This document shows positions 12,202 through 18,723 of a stretch of DNA of 27,438 nt, piece after piece; positions within the stretch are counted from its first letter, which is position 1, and each line of letters starts with the position of its first letter. The notes under the pieces are model-generated. The model was given only the letters and a program-made list of their open reading frames with translations, searched no databases and had not been told where the DNA came from. This DNA is from a bacterium (GTDB lineage Bacteria; JALSQH01). The DNA lies in the NCBI GenBank assembly GCA_026985515.1, contig JALSQH010000213.1, positions 1 to 27,438 of the forward strand, in the 5' to 3' direction. A program made the translations under genes and the position numbers.

Positions 12202-12729
12202 TTATGCAGCCTTTTCCTTTTCCTGCCTTATCTGATCAAGTACCACGACAAAATTCCTGAGAAGCCCGGAAGTAACATTGACAAGACCCTGTACCGGATA
12301 GTCGAAAAGATAAAGCAACTTGCCCACCAGTTCTTCCTTTCCGGGTAGTTTTGACAATTTCACAACATCATCAGCCTCCAGAACATCACCACCCGGGATA
12401 AGTCCACCCTTCACTGTGAGATGCTCAAAATCTTCACTTCCCTTGACAACTTTTTTGGCCACAGCCACAGGATCTGAATAGGCAAATACAATCGCGTTAT
12501 TTCCGGTTAAAAACTTTTCAATCCCCTGATAAGGAGTATCCTTTAAGGCTATTTTCAAAAGAGTATTTTTCACAACTTTTAATTCTCCATCAACCTCTTT
12601 TATGCTTGCCCTTACGCTCATCATATCCGCCACAGTGAGTCCTTTAAAATCAACTAGAAAAACACCTTCAGATCTCAGCAACTTTTCATGCATCTCTTTT
12701 ACAACTTCTGCTTTTTTCTCCTTTTTCAT
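12202..12729 (-). CDS. rplJ: 50S ribosomal protein L10
   Basis: L10 anchors the L7/L12 dimers to 23S rRNA at the base of the ribosomal stalk. The 175-residue length is typical. The amino domain shows the family pattern FLVDFKGLTVADM near residues 24-36, followed by KVVKNTL and the NAIVFAYSDPVAVAK block. The carboxyl helix that binds L7/L12 is at the end. The start is ATG at 12727-12729, with GGAGG four to five bases upstream. It is preceded by a recognisable L10 leader, which in other bacteria binds the L10-L12 complex to repress its own translation. rplL follows 27 bp later. Confidence 0.97.
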   Translation of the reverse strand: MKKEKKAEVVKEMHEKLLRSEGVFLVDFKGLTVADMMSVRASIKEVDGELKVVKNTLLKIALKDTPYQGIEKFLTGNNAIVFAYSDPVAVAKKVVKGSEDFEHLTVKGGLIPGGDVLEADDVVKLSKLPGKEELVGKLLYLFDYPVQGLVNVTSGLLRNFVVVLDQIRQEKEKAA

Positions 12730-12730
12730 C

Positions 12731-12798
12731 GACCCTCCTTTCCAGGAGCCTCAGGGACCAATCTCCGCAGGATATTAAGCCCTCTGGGCACCTGCTTC
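12731..12798 (-). promoter_or_regulatory. Ribosomal protein L10 leader (autoregulatory RNA)
   Basis: The 69-bp gap between rplA and rplJ has the signature of the L10 leader. On the minus strand AGCAGGTGC leads into GGCTTAATATCCTGC, so GCAGG (12795-12791) can pair with CCTGC (12771-12767). GGAGATTGGTCCCTGAGG follows, and then the rplJ ribosome binding site. In known members the L10(L12)4 complex binds a kink-turn here and blocks rplJ translation. I recognise this from sequence pattern, without a covariance search. Confidence 0.8.
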
Positions 12799-13515
12799 TC
12801 AGATTTTTTCCTTGGCAAGCTTTACAACATCCTGCAAATCAACCTTAATAGAAGGACTCATGGTAGTTGAAAGATATATGTTTTTAATGTATCTTCCCTT
12901 TGCCGCAGCAGGTTTTGCCCTCACTATTGCATCATATACAGCCAGAAAATTATCCACCAGATCATCAACTGAAAATGATTTCTTCCCAATTATGATATGA
13001 ACATTTCCATATTTGTCAACCTTAAAATTCAATTTTCCTTTCTTGCTTTCCTCCACTGCCTTTTTGATGTCAAAAGTTACCGTACCTGTCTTGGGGTTAG
13101 GCATTAATCCTCTGGGTCCAAGGATCTTACCAAGCTTTCCAACCCTGGACATCATGTCGGGAGTTGCAATGGCCACATCAAAATCAACCCACTTTTCCTT
13201 CATTATTTTCTCAATAAGATCATCATCACCCACATAATCAGCACCCGCTTCCTTCGCTTCAATAGCTTTTTCTCCTTTGGCAAAAACAAGAACTCTGGGC
13301 TCCTTCCCTGTCCCATGAGGTAATACCACCGACCCCCTCACCATCTGATCAGCCTTTGTGGGATCCACTCCAAGTAGAAAAGCAGCATCTATTGACTCGT
13401 CAAAATTTGCATATGAAATTTTTTTCAGCAATTCTATAGCCTCTCTCAATGGATAAGCCTTTTCTCTGTCAATCTGCTGAAGAGCCGCCAGATATTTTTT
13501 GCCATGTTTAGCCAT
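12799..13515 (-). CDS. rplA: 50S ribosomal protein L1
   Basis: L1 binds 23S rRNA at the mobile L1 stalk and helps release the deacylated E-site tRNA. It also acts as a translational repressor of its own operon in many bacteria. The 238-residue length is normal. The family signature [19 protein letters not shown] sits near residues 127-145, and VLPHGTGK near 64-71. The start is ATG at 13513-13515, 12 bp after rplK. The stop codon directly precedes the L10 leader. I saw no L1-binding mimic before rplK, where the gap to nusG is short. Confidence 0.98.
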   Translation of the reverse strand: MAKHGKKYLAALQQIDREKAYPLREAIELLKKISYANFDESIDAAFLLGVDPTKADQMVRGSVVLPHGTGKEPRVLVFAKGEKAIEAKEAGADYVGDDDLIEKIMKEKWVDFDVAIATPDMMSRVGKLGKILGPRGLMPNPKTGTVTFDIKKAVEESKKGKLNFKVDKYGNVHIIIGKKSFSVDDLVDNFLAVYDAIVRAKPAAAKGRYIKNIYLSTTMSPSIKVDLQDVVKLAKEKI

Positions 13516-13527
13516 TTATCCCACTCC

Positions 13528-13953
13528 TTATTCTTTAATTTCGATCCCCATGCTTCGAGCCGTGCCCTCTACCATTCGCATTGCCGCCTCAATGGAGGTG
13601 GTATTCATATCCTGCATTTTTCTTTCAGCAATTTCCCTTATCTGTTTCTTCGTCAGGGTGGCCACTTTGTTTCTGTTTGGTTCCCCTGAGCCTTTTTCGA
13701 TTCCCGCTGCTTTCTTCAATAAAAAGGAAACCGGTGGTTGCTTCAGAACAAAGGTGAAGCTCCTGTCTTCATAGACAGTTATAACAACGGGAATAATATC
13801 TCCCCTCATTTTTTCAGTTTTGGCATTGAAAGCCTTTATAAACTCTCCAATGTTCACTCCATATTGACCCAGAGCAGGACCAACAGGAGGAGCCGGATTC
13901 GCCTGACCTGCAGGAAGCTGTAATTTAATCTGGCCTATTACTTTCTTTGCCAT
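13528..13953 (-). CDS. rplK: 50S ribosomal protein L11
   Basis: L11 binds the GTPase-associated centre of 23S rRNA and is the site of thiostrepton action. In many species it is also needed for stringent-response activation. The 141-residue protein has the conserved amino segment [20 protein letters not shown] and the rRNA-binding carboxyl domain ending in [10 protein letters not shown]. The start is ATG at 13951-13953, about 21 bp (from the rebuilt map) after nusG. The order nusG-rplK-rplA-rplJ-rplL is the usual one and implies a single transcript. Confidence 0.98.
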   Translation of the reverse strand: MAKKVIGQIKLQLPAGQANPAPPVGPALGQYGVNIGEFIKAFNAKTEKMRGDIIPVVITVYEDRSFTFVLKQPPVSFLLKKAAGIEKGSGEPNRNKVATLTKKQIREIAERKMQDMNTTSIEAAMRMVEGTARSMGIEIKE

Positions 13954-13974
13954 TTCAGCACCTCACTTAAATTA

Positions 13975-14511
13975 TCAGGTTTTTTTCTCTACCTGTTCAA
14001 AATCAAGCTCAACAGGGGTGTGCCTTCCAAAAATACTCACAAGAATCCTCACCTTCCCCTTTTCCTCATTAACCTCCTCAACAACACCTTCAAAATTCGC
14101 GAAGGGACCCTCCTTGACTCTCACCAGGTCGCCAACATCGAATGAGTGAAGATACTTAACACGCAGTTTACCTTCCTCAATGTCTCTCCTGAGTCTCTCC
14201 ACCTCTTCTTCCGGAACGGGTAACGGTTCATGTTTTCTTCCAAGAAAACCGGTTACCCTGGGAATACTGGTTATAAGATGCCAGGTTCTATCATTCATTT
14301 CCATCTTTATGAATACATAACCGGGTAAAAATCTTTTCTCAACTGTCTTCTTTTTCCCCTTTTTCACTTCTTCCACTTTTTCTTTAGGTATGAAGATCTC
14401 CTCGATCATGTCAGAGAGACCTTCCATCTCAGCCTTATCCAGGATCATCTTTTTTACATTATCTTCAAAACCAGAATATGTATGGATGGCATACCACTTT
14501 TTCTCGCCCAT
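13975..14511 (-). CDS. nusG: Transcription termination/antitermination factor NusG
   Basis: NusG binds RNA polymerase, suppresses pausing and links it to Rho or to ribosomal protein S10. The protein is 178 residues from the chosen start. The amino NGN domain begins KKWYAIHTYSGFED and contains the FLPGYVFIKMEM strand. The carboxyl KOW domain contains DLVRVKEGPFANFEG. The start is ATG at 14509-14511, five bases after a GGAG that overlaps the end of secE. A GTG two codons upstream lies on that ribosome binding site itself and is less likely. The gene follows secE by about ten bases and precedes rplK. Confidence 0.97.
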   Translation of the reverse strand: MGEKKWYAIHTYSGFEDNVKKMILDKAEMEGLSDMIEEIFIPKEKVEEVKKGKKKTVEKRFLPGYVFIKMEMNDRTWHLITSIPRVTGFLGRKHEPLPVPEEEVERLRRDIEEGKLRVKYLHSFDVGDLVRVKEGPFANFEGVVEEVNEEKGKVRILVSIFGRHTPVELDFEQVEKKT

Positions 14512-14521
14512 ACTCACTCCA

Positions 14522-14719
14522 TCATATAAAAATTCTCAAAACCAGTGAAATAACCCAGTCCACAAGGGCCAGGTAACCGGCAGAAATTAGAATGAAGATA
14601 ACCACCGCCACAGTAGCAAGTGCAGCCTGTTTCCAGTTAGGCCATGTTACCTTCTTCCCCTCAGATACTACCTCTCTTAAAAATTCTACCGACCTTTCAA
14701 TGAAATTCTTATCTTCCAT
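14522..14719 (-). CDS. secE: Preprotein translocase subunit SecE
   Basis: SecE is the small clamp subunit that stabilises SecY in the inner-membrane SecYEG protein channel. This is the short, 65-residue single-span form found in most bacteria. The amphipathic helix with the family motif EGKKVTWPNW is at residues 20-29. One transmembrane segment follows at about 33-57. The start is ATG at 14717-14719, with only a weak GGGA upstream. It follows tRNA-Trp by 28 bp and is nearly joined to nusG, the near-universal secE-nusG pairing. Confidence 0.97.
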   Translation of the reverse strand: MEDKNFIERSVEFLREVVSEGKKVTWPNWKQAALATVAVVIFILISAGYLALVDWVISLVLRIFI

Positions 14720-14747
14720 ACGTTAAATCCCCTGATATGAAAAATAA

Positions 14748-14824
14748 TGGCAGGCCAGGAGGGACTCGAACCCCCAACCACCGGATTTGGAGTCCGGCGC
14801 TCTACCAGTTAGAGCTACTGGCCT
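14748..14824 (-). tRNA. tRNA-Trp (anticodon CCA)
   Basis: On the minus strand the acceptor arms AGGCCAG and CTGGCCT pair perfectly. The D arm is GCTC/GAGC. The anticodon stem CCGGA/TCCGG closes the loop CTCCAAA, which gives anticodon CCA. The T arm carries TTCGAGT. The terminal CCA is encoded. It lies between rpmG (4 bp away) and secE, so it must be cut out of a messenger transcript. Confidence 0.97.
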
Positions 14825-14828
14825 AATA

Positions 14829-14987
14829 TTACTTCACCTCTTTATGCCATGTATGTCTATGACAATGCGGACAATACTTTCTCAGTCTAAGTTTCTCCCT
14901 GTGTTTCTTTTTGTTTCGTCTGTATGAGTAATTCCTGTTTTTACACTCTTCACACATCAGATGTATTGTGACAATATCTCCCGCCAT
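14829..14987 (-). CDS. rpmG: 50S ribosomal protein L33
   Basis: L33 is a small large-subunit protein near the E site. The 52-residue protein begins MAGDIVTIHLMCEECKNRNY and ends HTWHKEVK. It holds two CxxC pairs, CEEC at residues 12-15 and CPHC at 39-42, so it is the zinc-binding (C+) form of L33. The start is ATG at 14985-14987, with GGAG about six bases upstream. It sits 14 bp after tuf and 4 bp before tRNA-Trp, the common tuf-rpmG-trnW-secE order. It is short but the family match and placement are clear. Confidence 0.96.
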   Translation of the reverse strand: MAGDIVTIHLMCEECKNRNYSYRRNKKKHREKLRLRKYCPHCHRHTWHKEVK

Positions 14988-15001
14988 TATGCTACTCCAC
15001 T

Positions 15002-16195
15002 CTATTCAATTATTTTAGTTACCACTCCAGCTCCTACTGTCCTTCCTCCTTCCCTTATCGCAAACCTCAATCCTTCCTCCATAGCCACAGGCTTGATCAG
15101 CTCAACTCGCATCGTCACATTATCCCCTGGCATCACCATCTGTACATTCTCAGGCAACGTTATCACTCCCGTCACATCCGTCGTCCGAAAATAAAACTGC
15201 GGCCTGTAACCACTGTGAAACGGCGTATGACGCCCTCCCTCCTCCTTCTTCAATACATACACCTCCGCCTCAAATATCCTGTGCGGAGTTATCGTTCCTG
15301 GCGCAGCTAACACCTGCCCCCTCTCCACATCATTCTTCCGAATCCCCCTCAACAAACACCCTACATTATCTCCTGCTATACCTTCATCCAATACCTTACG
15401 GAACATCTCCACTCCCGTCACCACCGTCTTCTGCGTCTCCCGTAAACCAACTATCTCTACCTCATCACCCACCTTAACCTTACCCCTCTCTATCCTCCCT
15501 GTAACCACCGTTCCCCTACCACTTATGCTGAATATGTCCTCTATCGGCATCAAAAACGGCTTATCTACATCCCTAACAGGCTCAGGTATGTACTCATCCA
15601 TCGCATCCAGCAACTCATATATAGGCTTCACCCATTCATCATCCGCACTCGTCGCCTCCAGCGCCTTCAATGCACTACCCCTTATCACCGGCACCTCATC
15701 ACCTGGAAATCCATAACTGCTCAATAAATCACGTACCTCCATCTCCACCAGCTCAAGCAACTCCTCATCATCCATCATGTCTATCTTGTTCAAAAATACC
15801 ACTATGTACGGAACTCCAACCTGCCTCGCCAGCAATATGTGCTCACGCGTCTGTGGCATAGGTCCATCCGGAGCCGCCACAACTAAAATCGCTCCATCCA
15901 TCTGCGCAGCTCCAGTTATCATATTCTTAATGTAATCCGCATGACCTGGACAATCAATATGCGCATAATGCCTCTTCTCCGTCTCATACTCAACATGCGC
16001 TATGTTTATCGTTATCCCCCTCTGCCTCTCCTCTGGCGCCTTATCTATCTCCTCAAATGGTACCTCCTGCGCCTTACCCCTCAACGCCAGTGCATGCGTT
16101 ATCGCACTCGTCAACGTAGTCTTACCATGATCTATATGCCCGATCGTTCCAACATTTACATGCGGCTTACTCCTTACAAACTTCTCCTTGCTCAT
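15002..16195 (-). CDS. tuf: Elongation factor Tu (complete copy)
   Basis: EF-Tu carries aminoacyl-tRNA to the ribosomal A site as a GTP complex. The 397-residue length is normal. G-domain motifs are GHIDHGKT at residues 19-26, DCPGH at 81-85 and NKID at 136-139. The carboxyl domains include [13 protein letters not shown] and the [21 protein letters not shown] block. The start is ATG at 16193-16195 with AGGAGG upstream. It is the tufB-type copy, behind a four-tRNA cluster. Codon choice is odd: of the first 45 codons, 23 end in G and 2 in C, while the first 45 codons of fusA have 7 of each. The amino end is identical to the second tuf. Confidence 0.98.
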   Translation of the reverse strand: MSKEKFVRSKPHVNVGTIGHIDHGKTTLTSAITHALALRGKAQEVPFEEIDKAPEERQRGITINIAHVEYETEKRHYAHIDCPGHADYIKNMITGAAQMDGAILVVAAPDGPMPQTREHILLARQVGVPYIVVFLNKIDMMDDEELLELVEMEVRDLLSSYGFPGDEVPVIRGSALKALEATSADDEWVKPIYELLDAMDEYIPEPVRDVDKPFLMPIEDIFSISGRGTVVTGRIERGKVKVGDEVEIVGLRETQKTVVTGVEMFRKVLDEGIAGDNVGCLLRGIRKNDVERGQVLAAPGTITPHRIFEAEVYVLKKEEGGRHTPFHSGYRPQFYFRTTDVTGVITLPENVQMVMPGDNVTMRVELIKPVAMEEGLRFAIREGGRTVGAGVVTKIIE

Positions 16196-16206
16196 CGCTA
16201 CCTCCT
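16094..16206. repeat. tuf 5'-end repeat, copy 2
   Basis: This stretch is identical to window bases 1-113. It covers the ribosome binding site, start codon and first 34 codons of tuf. Upstream sequence differs completely: a tRNA spacer here and the end of fusA at the other copy. Confidence 0.95.
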
Positions 16207-16229
16207 AAAAGAATTTTTAGATGTATCAG

Positions 16230-16305
16230 TGGAGCCCACGACCGGGCTTGAACCGGTGACCTCACCCTTACCAAGGGTGTGCTCTACCTGCTGAGCTACG
16301 TGGGC
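16230..16305 (-). tRNA. tRNA-Thr (anticodon GGT)
   Basis: On the minus strand the acceptor GCCCACG pairs with CGTGGGC. The anticodon loop TTGGTAA gives GGT. The T loop is TTCAAGC and the terminal CCA is encoded. It is the last of four tRNAs before tuf and matches the position of E. coli thrT. Confidence 0.97.
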
Positions 16306-16318
16306 GTATCTTCTAAAA

Positions 16319-16395
16319 TGGAGCGGGAGACGGGATTCGAACCCGCGACCCTCAGCTTGGAAGGCTGATGCTCTAGCCAGCTGAGCTACTCCCGC
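16319..16395 (-). tRNA. tRNA-Gly (anticodon TCC)
   Basis: On the minus strand the acceptor GCGGGAG pairs with CTCCCGC. The stem TCAGC/GCTGA closes the loop CTTCCAA, which gives anticodon TCC. The T loop is TTCGAAT and CCA is encoded. It corresponds in position to E. coli glyT. Confidence 0.97.
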
Positions 16396-16402
16396 ATATA
16401 AA

Positions 16403-16487
16403 TGGTGGTGGGAGGAGGATTCGAACCTCCGAAGGCTGAGCCAGCGGGTTTACAGCCCGCCCCCTTTGGCCGCTCGGGCATCCCACC
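16403..16487 (-). tRNA. tRNA-Tyr (anticodon GTA)
   Basis: On the minus strand the acceptor GGTGGGA pairs with TCCCACC. The stem GCGGG/CCCGC closes CTGTAAA, giving anticodon GTA. A long variable arm, as expected for bacterial tRNA-Tyr, makes the gene 85 bases. CCA is encoded. It corresponds in position to E. coli tyrU. Confidence 0.97.
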
Positions 16488-16489
16488 AC

Positions 16490-16565
16490 TGGAGCTGGCG
16501 GAGGGACTTGAACCCACAACCTGCTGATTACAAGTCAGCCGCTCTACCAATTGAGCTACGCCAGC
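16490..16565 (-). tRNA. tRNA-Thr (anticodon TGT)
   Basis: On the minus strand the acceptor GCTGGCG pairs with CGCCAGC. The stem GCTGA/TCAGC closes CTTGTAA, giving anticodon TGT. CCA is encoded. It is the first gene of the tRNA-tuf operon, about ten bases after the predicted transcription start, and matches the position of E. coli thrU. Confidence 0.97.
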
Positions 16566-16580
16566 TCACGACAAAATATA

Positions 16581-16608
16581 ATTATACTATTTGAATTCAT
16601 ACTGTCAA
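16581..16608 (-). promoter_or_regulatory. Consensus promoter of the tRNA-tuf-rpmG-sec-rif operon
   Basis: On the minus strand both elements match the housekeeping sigma consensus exactly: TTGACA at 16608-16603 and TATAAT at 16586-16581, with a 16-bp spacer. The predicted start is near 16574, just before tRNA-Thr(TGT). Such a promoter fits the high output needed for tRNAs and EF-Tu. Confidence 0.88.
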
Positions 16609-16676
16609 GCACAAAATTAACTTTCAAATCTTTATTTTACAAAAAAGGGCTTTGCTTTCAATTAAAGTTTCCTGTC

Positions 16677-18602
16677 CTATTTACTGTAAAACAGATCATT
16701 CAAATCCACATACCTGTAAGGATTATTGGAAGCCCTTATCCATTTACCATCCTCAGTTTTCTCAAATGCAACCATTATCTTCAAAGCAGTGGCATCATAA
16801 GCCACTGAAAAAATATCTCCATGCATAGCAGCCCAGCTTGCAATTTTGCTCCCGGCTGCGAGATCAATAGGTGTAAGATAACCATTGTTATCAGGGGCAA
16901 TCTCAACCTGTTCCCCTGTAATATCATCTGTAACAACGAGTTTTTCACCGTTCTGATATGCAAGAATTGCCCTGTACATTCGCAGATACCTCTTATTATA
17001 AGAGCCACCCTCAAGCATCTTCCTTTCAAGGTCCTGATAAAAGATATTTTCAGGCTTATATGCCCATGGACCATGACATGCTTCCTGCCACATTCTCAGA
17101 CCATGCATCATCATCTCATCACCTCTGTAAACTGCACAGGCAAGCTCTTTACCAACCTTTCTCACAATTCCATCTTTTGAAAATCTGTAACCTTCGGGAG
17201 TATCAATGATGGGCTTTGGAAGGGCTATTATATCTTTGACGGGTGTATCAGTAAGGCTGTAGGGATATGGAGGATATGGTGAAGGATCATTCCTGTCCTT
17301 GAGCATTATCTCCTCAGCATCTCTTTCATAATTTACAAGCCATGGGTCTTCTGCATGAGTTATGGACTTTACCATTTTTCCATCTTTATCAAACTGGTAA
17401 AGTGTCGCCTCAACTTCACAATTATGTTTCCTTCTGTAAACACCTATAAATACTCCGTTATTCTCCACATTCATCGCTTCCGCATGTGCTCCATTATGAG
17501 CTGGATCACCATAGGTTATCAACCAGTTGTAACCAATTGTGGGAGGCCTGTTAAATCCGTCACCCACATCGTTGATCACATACTTAAGTGCTTCATCAAG
17601 ATTGTGAGCTTTTCCCAGAATTTCTCTGAATTTCAACACCCATGGTTCCCCTTTTAACCTTTCAAAAACACTGGAAGAACCAACCTCGCTTACCGTTATG
17701 CCCGCCTTGCTGATACCTGCAAGGGCGCCCAGGAATCCTATATACCCGATTGTAACATGGGGAATTTCACCATCGGGCATCCATACAGTTAGAGCTTTAA
17801 AATTGGCGATTCCAGTATTTGAATTCCAGTCAAGGTTTCTGCTTGCAATGAGATGACCACCCTTTGTCCTGAAATTCCAGGCAGCAAAGAAGCTGCAGTG
17901 ACCAAGTAATCCGTGAAGATTTATCTTCTCAATACCATGTTCCTTCACCATCTGAGCCCATTCTCTCACCTTCGGGGAGAGTTGCGGTTGAATACCGTAA
18001 AAATCCATTGCCTTAAGCGAAAATCCAGTGGAAAGGACCATTCCCATGTCACCCTGCGGGTCCTCCTCCAGAAGGTCAGAAATATTGCTTATTGCTATGA
18101 TTCTCTTTACAAGTGTTGAAATTGAAACAGTGTTATCGTAGTGATCCTGACCATCTATTTTATACTCATTTTTAAATCCTGCGGCATCTGCTCCATCCTG
18201 TATACCCTTAATCTCCTCCAGAAACTCGTGGGGAACATATGGTGAAAGCTGAGACCATGCCATATCCAGTAACTGACCAAAAATGGTGTTTGCCATGTCG
18301 GGACCCACACCAAGTTCGTTGCCAAGATAATTCATAAAACTCCACCAGGTACCAGCTATCATATCACCAGCTAAATATCCATACTGGTATCCCATCTCGT
18401 AATGAGTTCCCTTCACCCTCAGCACGTAGAGAGGACCATAATCTGTATCCATTTGAGCAAGTATACCCTCACCATAACTTTTTAGCACCTTGCCCACATG
18501 AGCCGAATAATAATCAACAGGGGATTCCTTCTCTTCTTTTTTGCTGCAGGATGTAATTGCAAAAAAAGCGAGTAAAACAAGAATAAATACTGCTTTCCTC
18601 AT
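16677..18602 (-). CDS. Lipoprotein Ntn-hydrolase, peptidase C45/acyl-transferase (AAT) family
   Basis: The 641-residue protein starts with a lipoprotein signal (hydrophobic residues 5-15, lipobox ITSC, lipid Cys19), so it should be anchored in an envelope membrane facing the periplasm or surface. The body resembles acyl-CoA:6-aminopenicillanate acyltransferase/C45 peptidases, which are self-cleaving amide hydrolases. The key stretch GHCSFFAAWN is followed by GGHLIASRNLDW. Cys236 would become the amino-terminal nucleophile after autocleavage. G-x-Y-G repeats at residues 65-80 match the family's amino half. The substrate is unknown; other members act on N-acyl amides, peptides or beta-lactam precursors. 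It stands alone, divergent from the fadH-like gene, with its own promoter and a GGAGG site before ATG at 18602. Confidence 0.75.
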   Translation of the reverse strand: MRKAVFILVLLAFFAITSCSKKEEKESPVDYYSAHVGKVLKSYGEGILAQMDTDYGPLYVLRVKGTHYEMGYQYGYLAGDMIAGTWWSFMNYLGNELGVGPDMANTIFGQLLDMAWSQLSPYVPHEFLEEIKGIQDGADAAGFKNEYKIDGQDHYDNTVSISTLVKRIIAISNISDLLEEDPQGDMGMVLSTGFSLKAMDFYGIQPQLSPKVREWAQMVKEHGIEKINLHGLLGHCSFFAAWNFRTKGGHLIASRNLDWNSNTGIANFKALTVWMPDGEIPHVTIGYIGFLGALAGISKAGITVSEVGSSSVFERLKGEPWVLKFREILGKAHNLDEALKYVINDVGDGFNRPPTIGYNWLITYGDPAHNGAHAEAMNVENNGVFIGVYRRKHNCEVEATLYQFDKDGKMVKSITHAEDPWLVNYERDAEEIMLKDRNDPSPYPPYPYSLTDTPVKDIIALPKPIIDTPEGYRFSKDGIVRKVGKELACAVYRGDEMMMHGLRMWQEACHGPWAYKPENIFYQDLERKMLEGGSYNKRYLRMYRAILAYQNGEKLVVTDDITGEQVEIAPDNNGYLTPIDLAAGSKIASWAAMHGDIFSVAYDATALKIMVAFEKTEDGKWIRASNNPYRYVDLNDLFYSK

Positions 18603-18626
18603 ATAAGAACCTCCTCTTTTTCAAAA

Positions 18627-18655
18627 AAGGTAGCACACTTTTTTTACCGTGTCAA
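18627..18655 (-). promoter_or_regulatory. Promoter for the C45-like lipoprotein
   Basis: On the minus strand TTGACA (18655-18650) and TACCTT (18632-18627) are separated by 17 bp. A TG at the extended -10 position (TGCTACCTT) supports the weaker hexamer. GAGGAGG and the ATG follow within 30 bp. The -35 overlaps the inverted repeat TCAATT-T-AATTGA at 18652-18664. Confidence 0.55.
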
Positions 18656-18665
18656 TTTAATTGAT

Positions 18666-18694
18666 TTGTCTTCAAGAAATACATAATTTATAAT
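18666..18694 (+). promoter_or_regulatory. Promoter for the fadH-like gene
   Basis: TTGTCT at 18666-18671, a 17-bp spacer and a perfect TATAAT at 18689-18694 precede the gene by about 30 bp. The GGAG ribosome binding site and ATG follow. It is divergent from the promoter of the C45-like lipoprotein, and both lie beside the same 13-base inverted repeat, where one regulator could act on both. Confidence 0.65.
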
Positions 18695-18723
18695 GAATAG
18701 CAAAGCAAAGAAAGGAGAAAAAG

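Noticed and set aside
14515-14517. GTG as start of nusG
   Set aside because: It overlaps the GGAG ribosome binding site. ATG two codons downstream has a five-base spacer.
16609-16676. Terminator after the C45-like lipoprotein
   Set aside because: A T6 run is present on the minus strand, but only a very short AT-rich stem precedes it, so I do not call a terminator.
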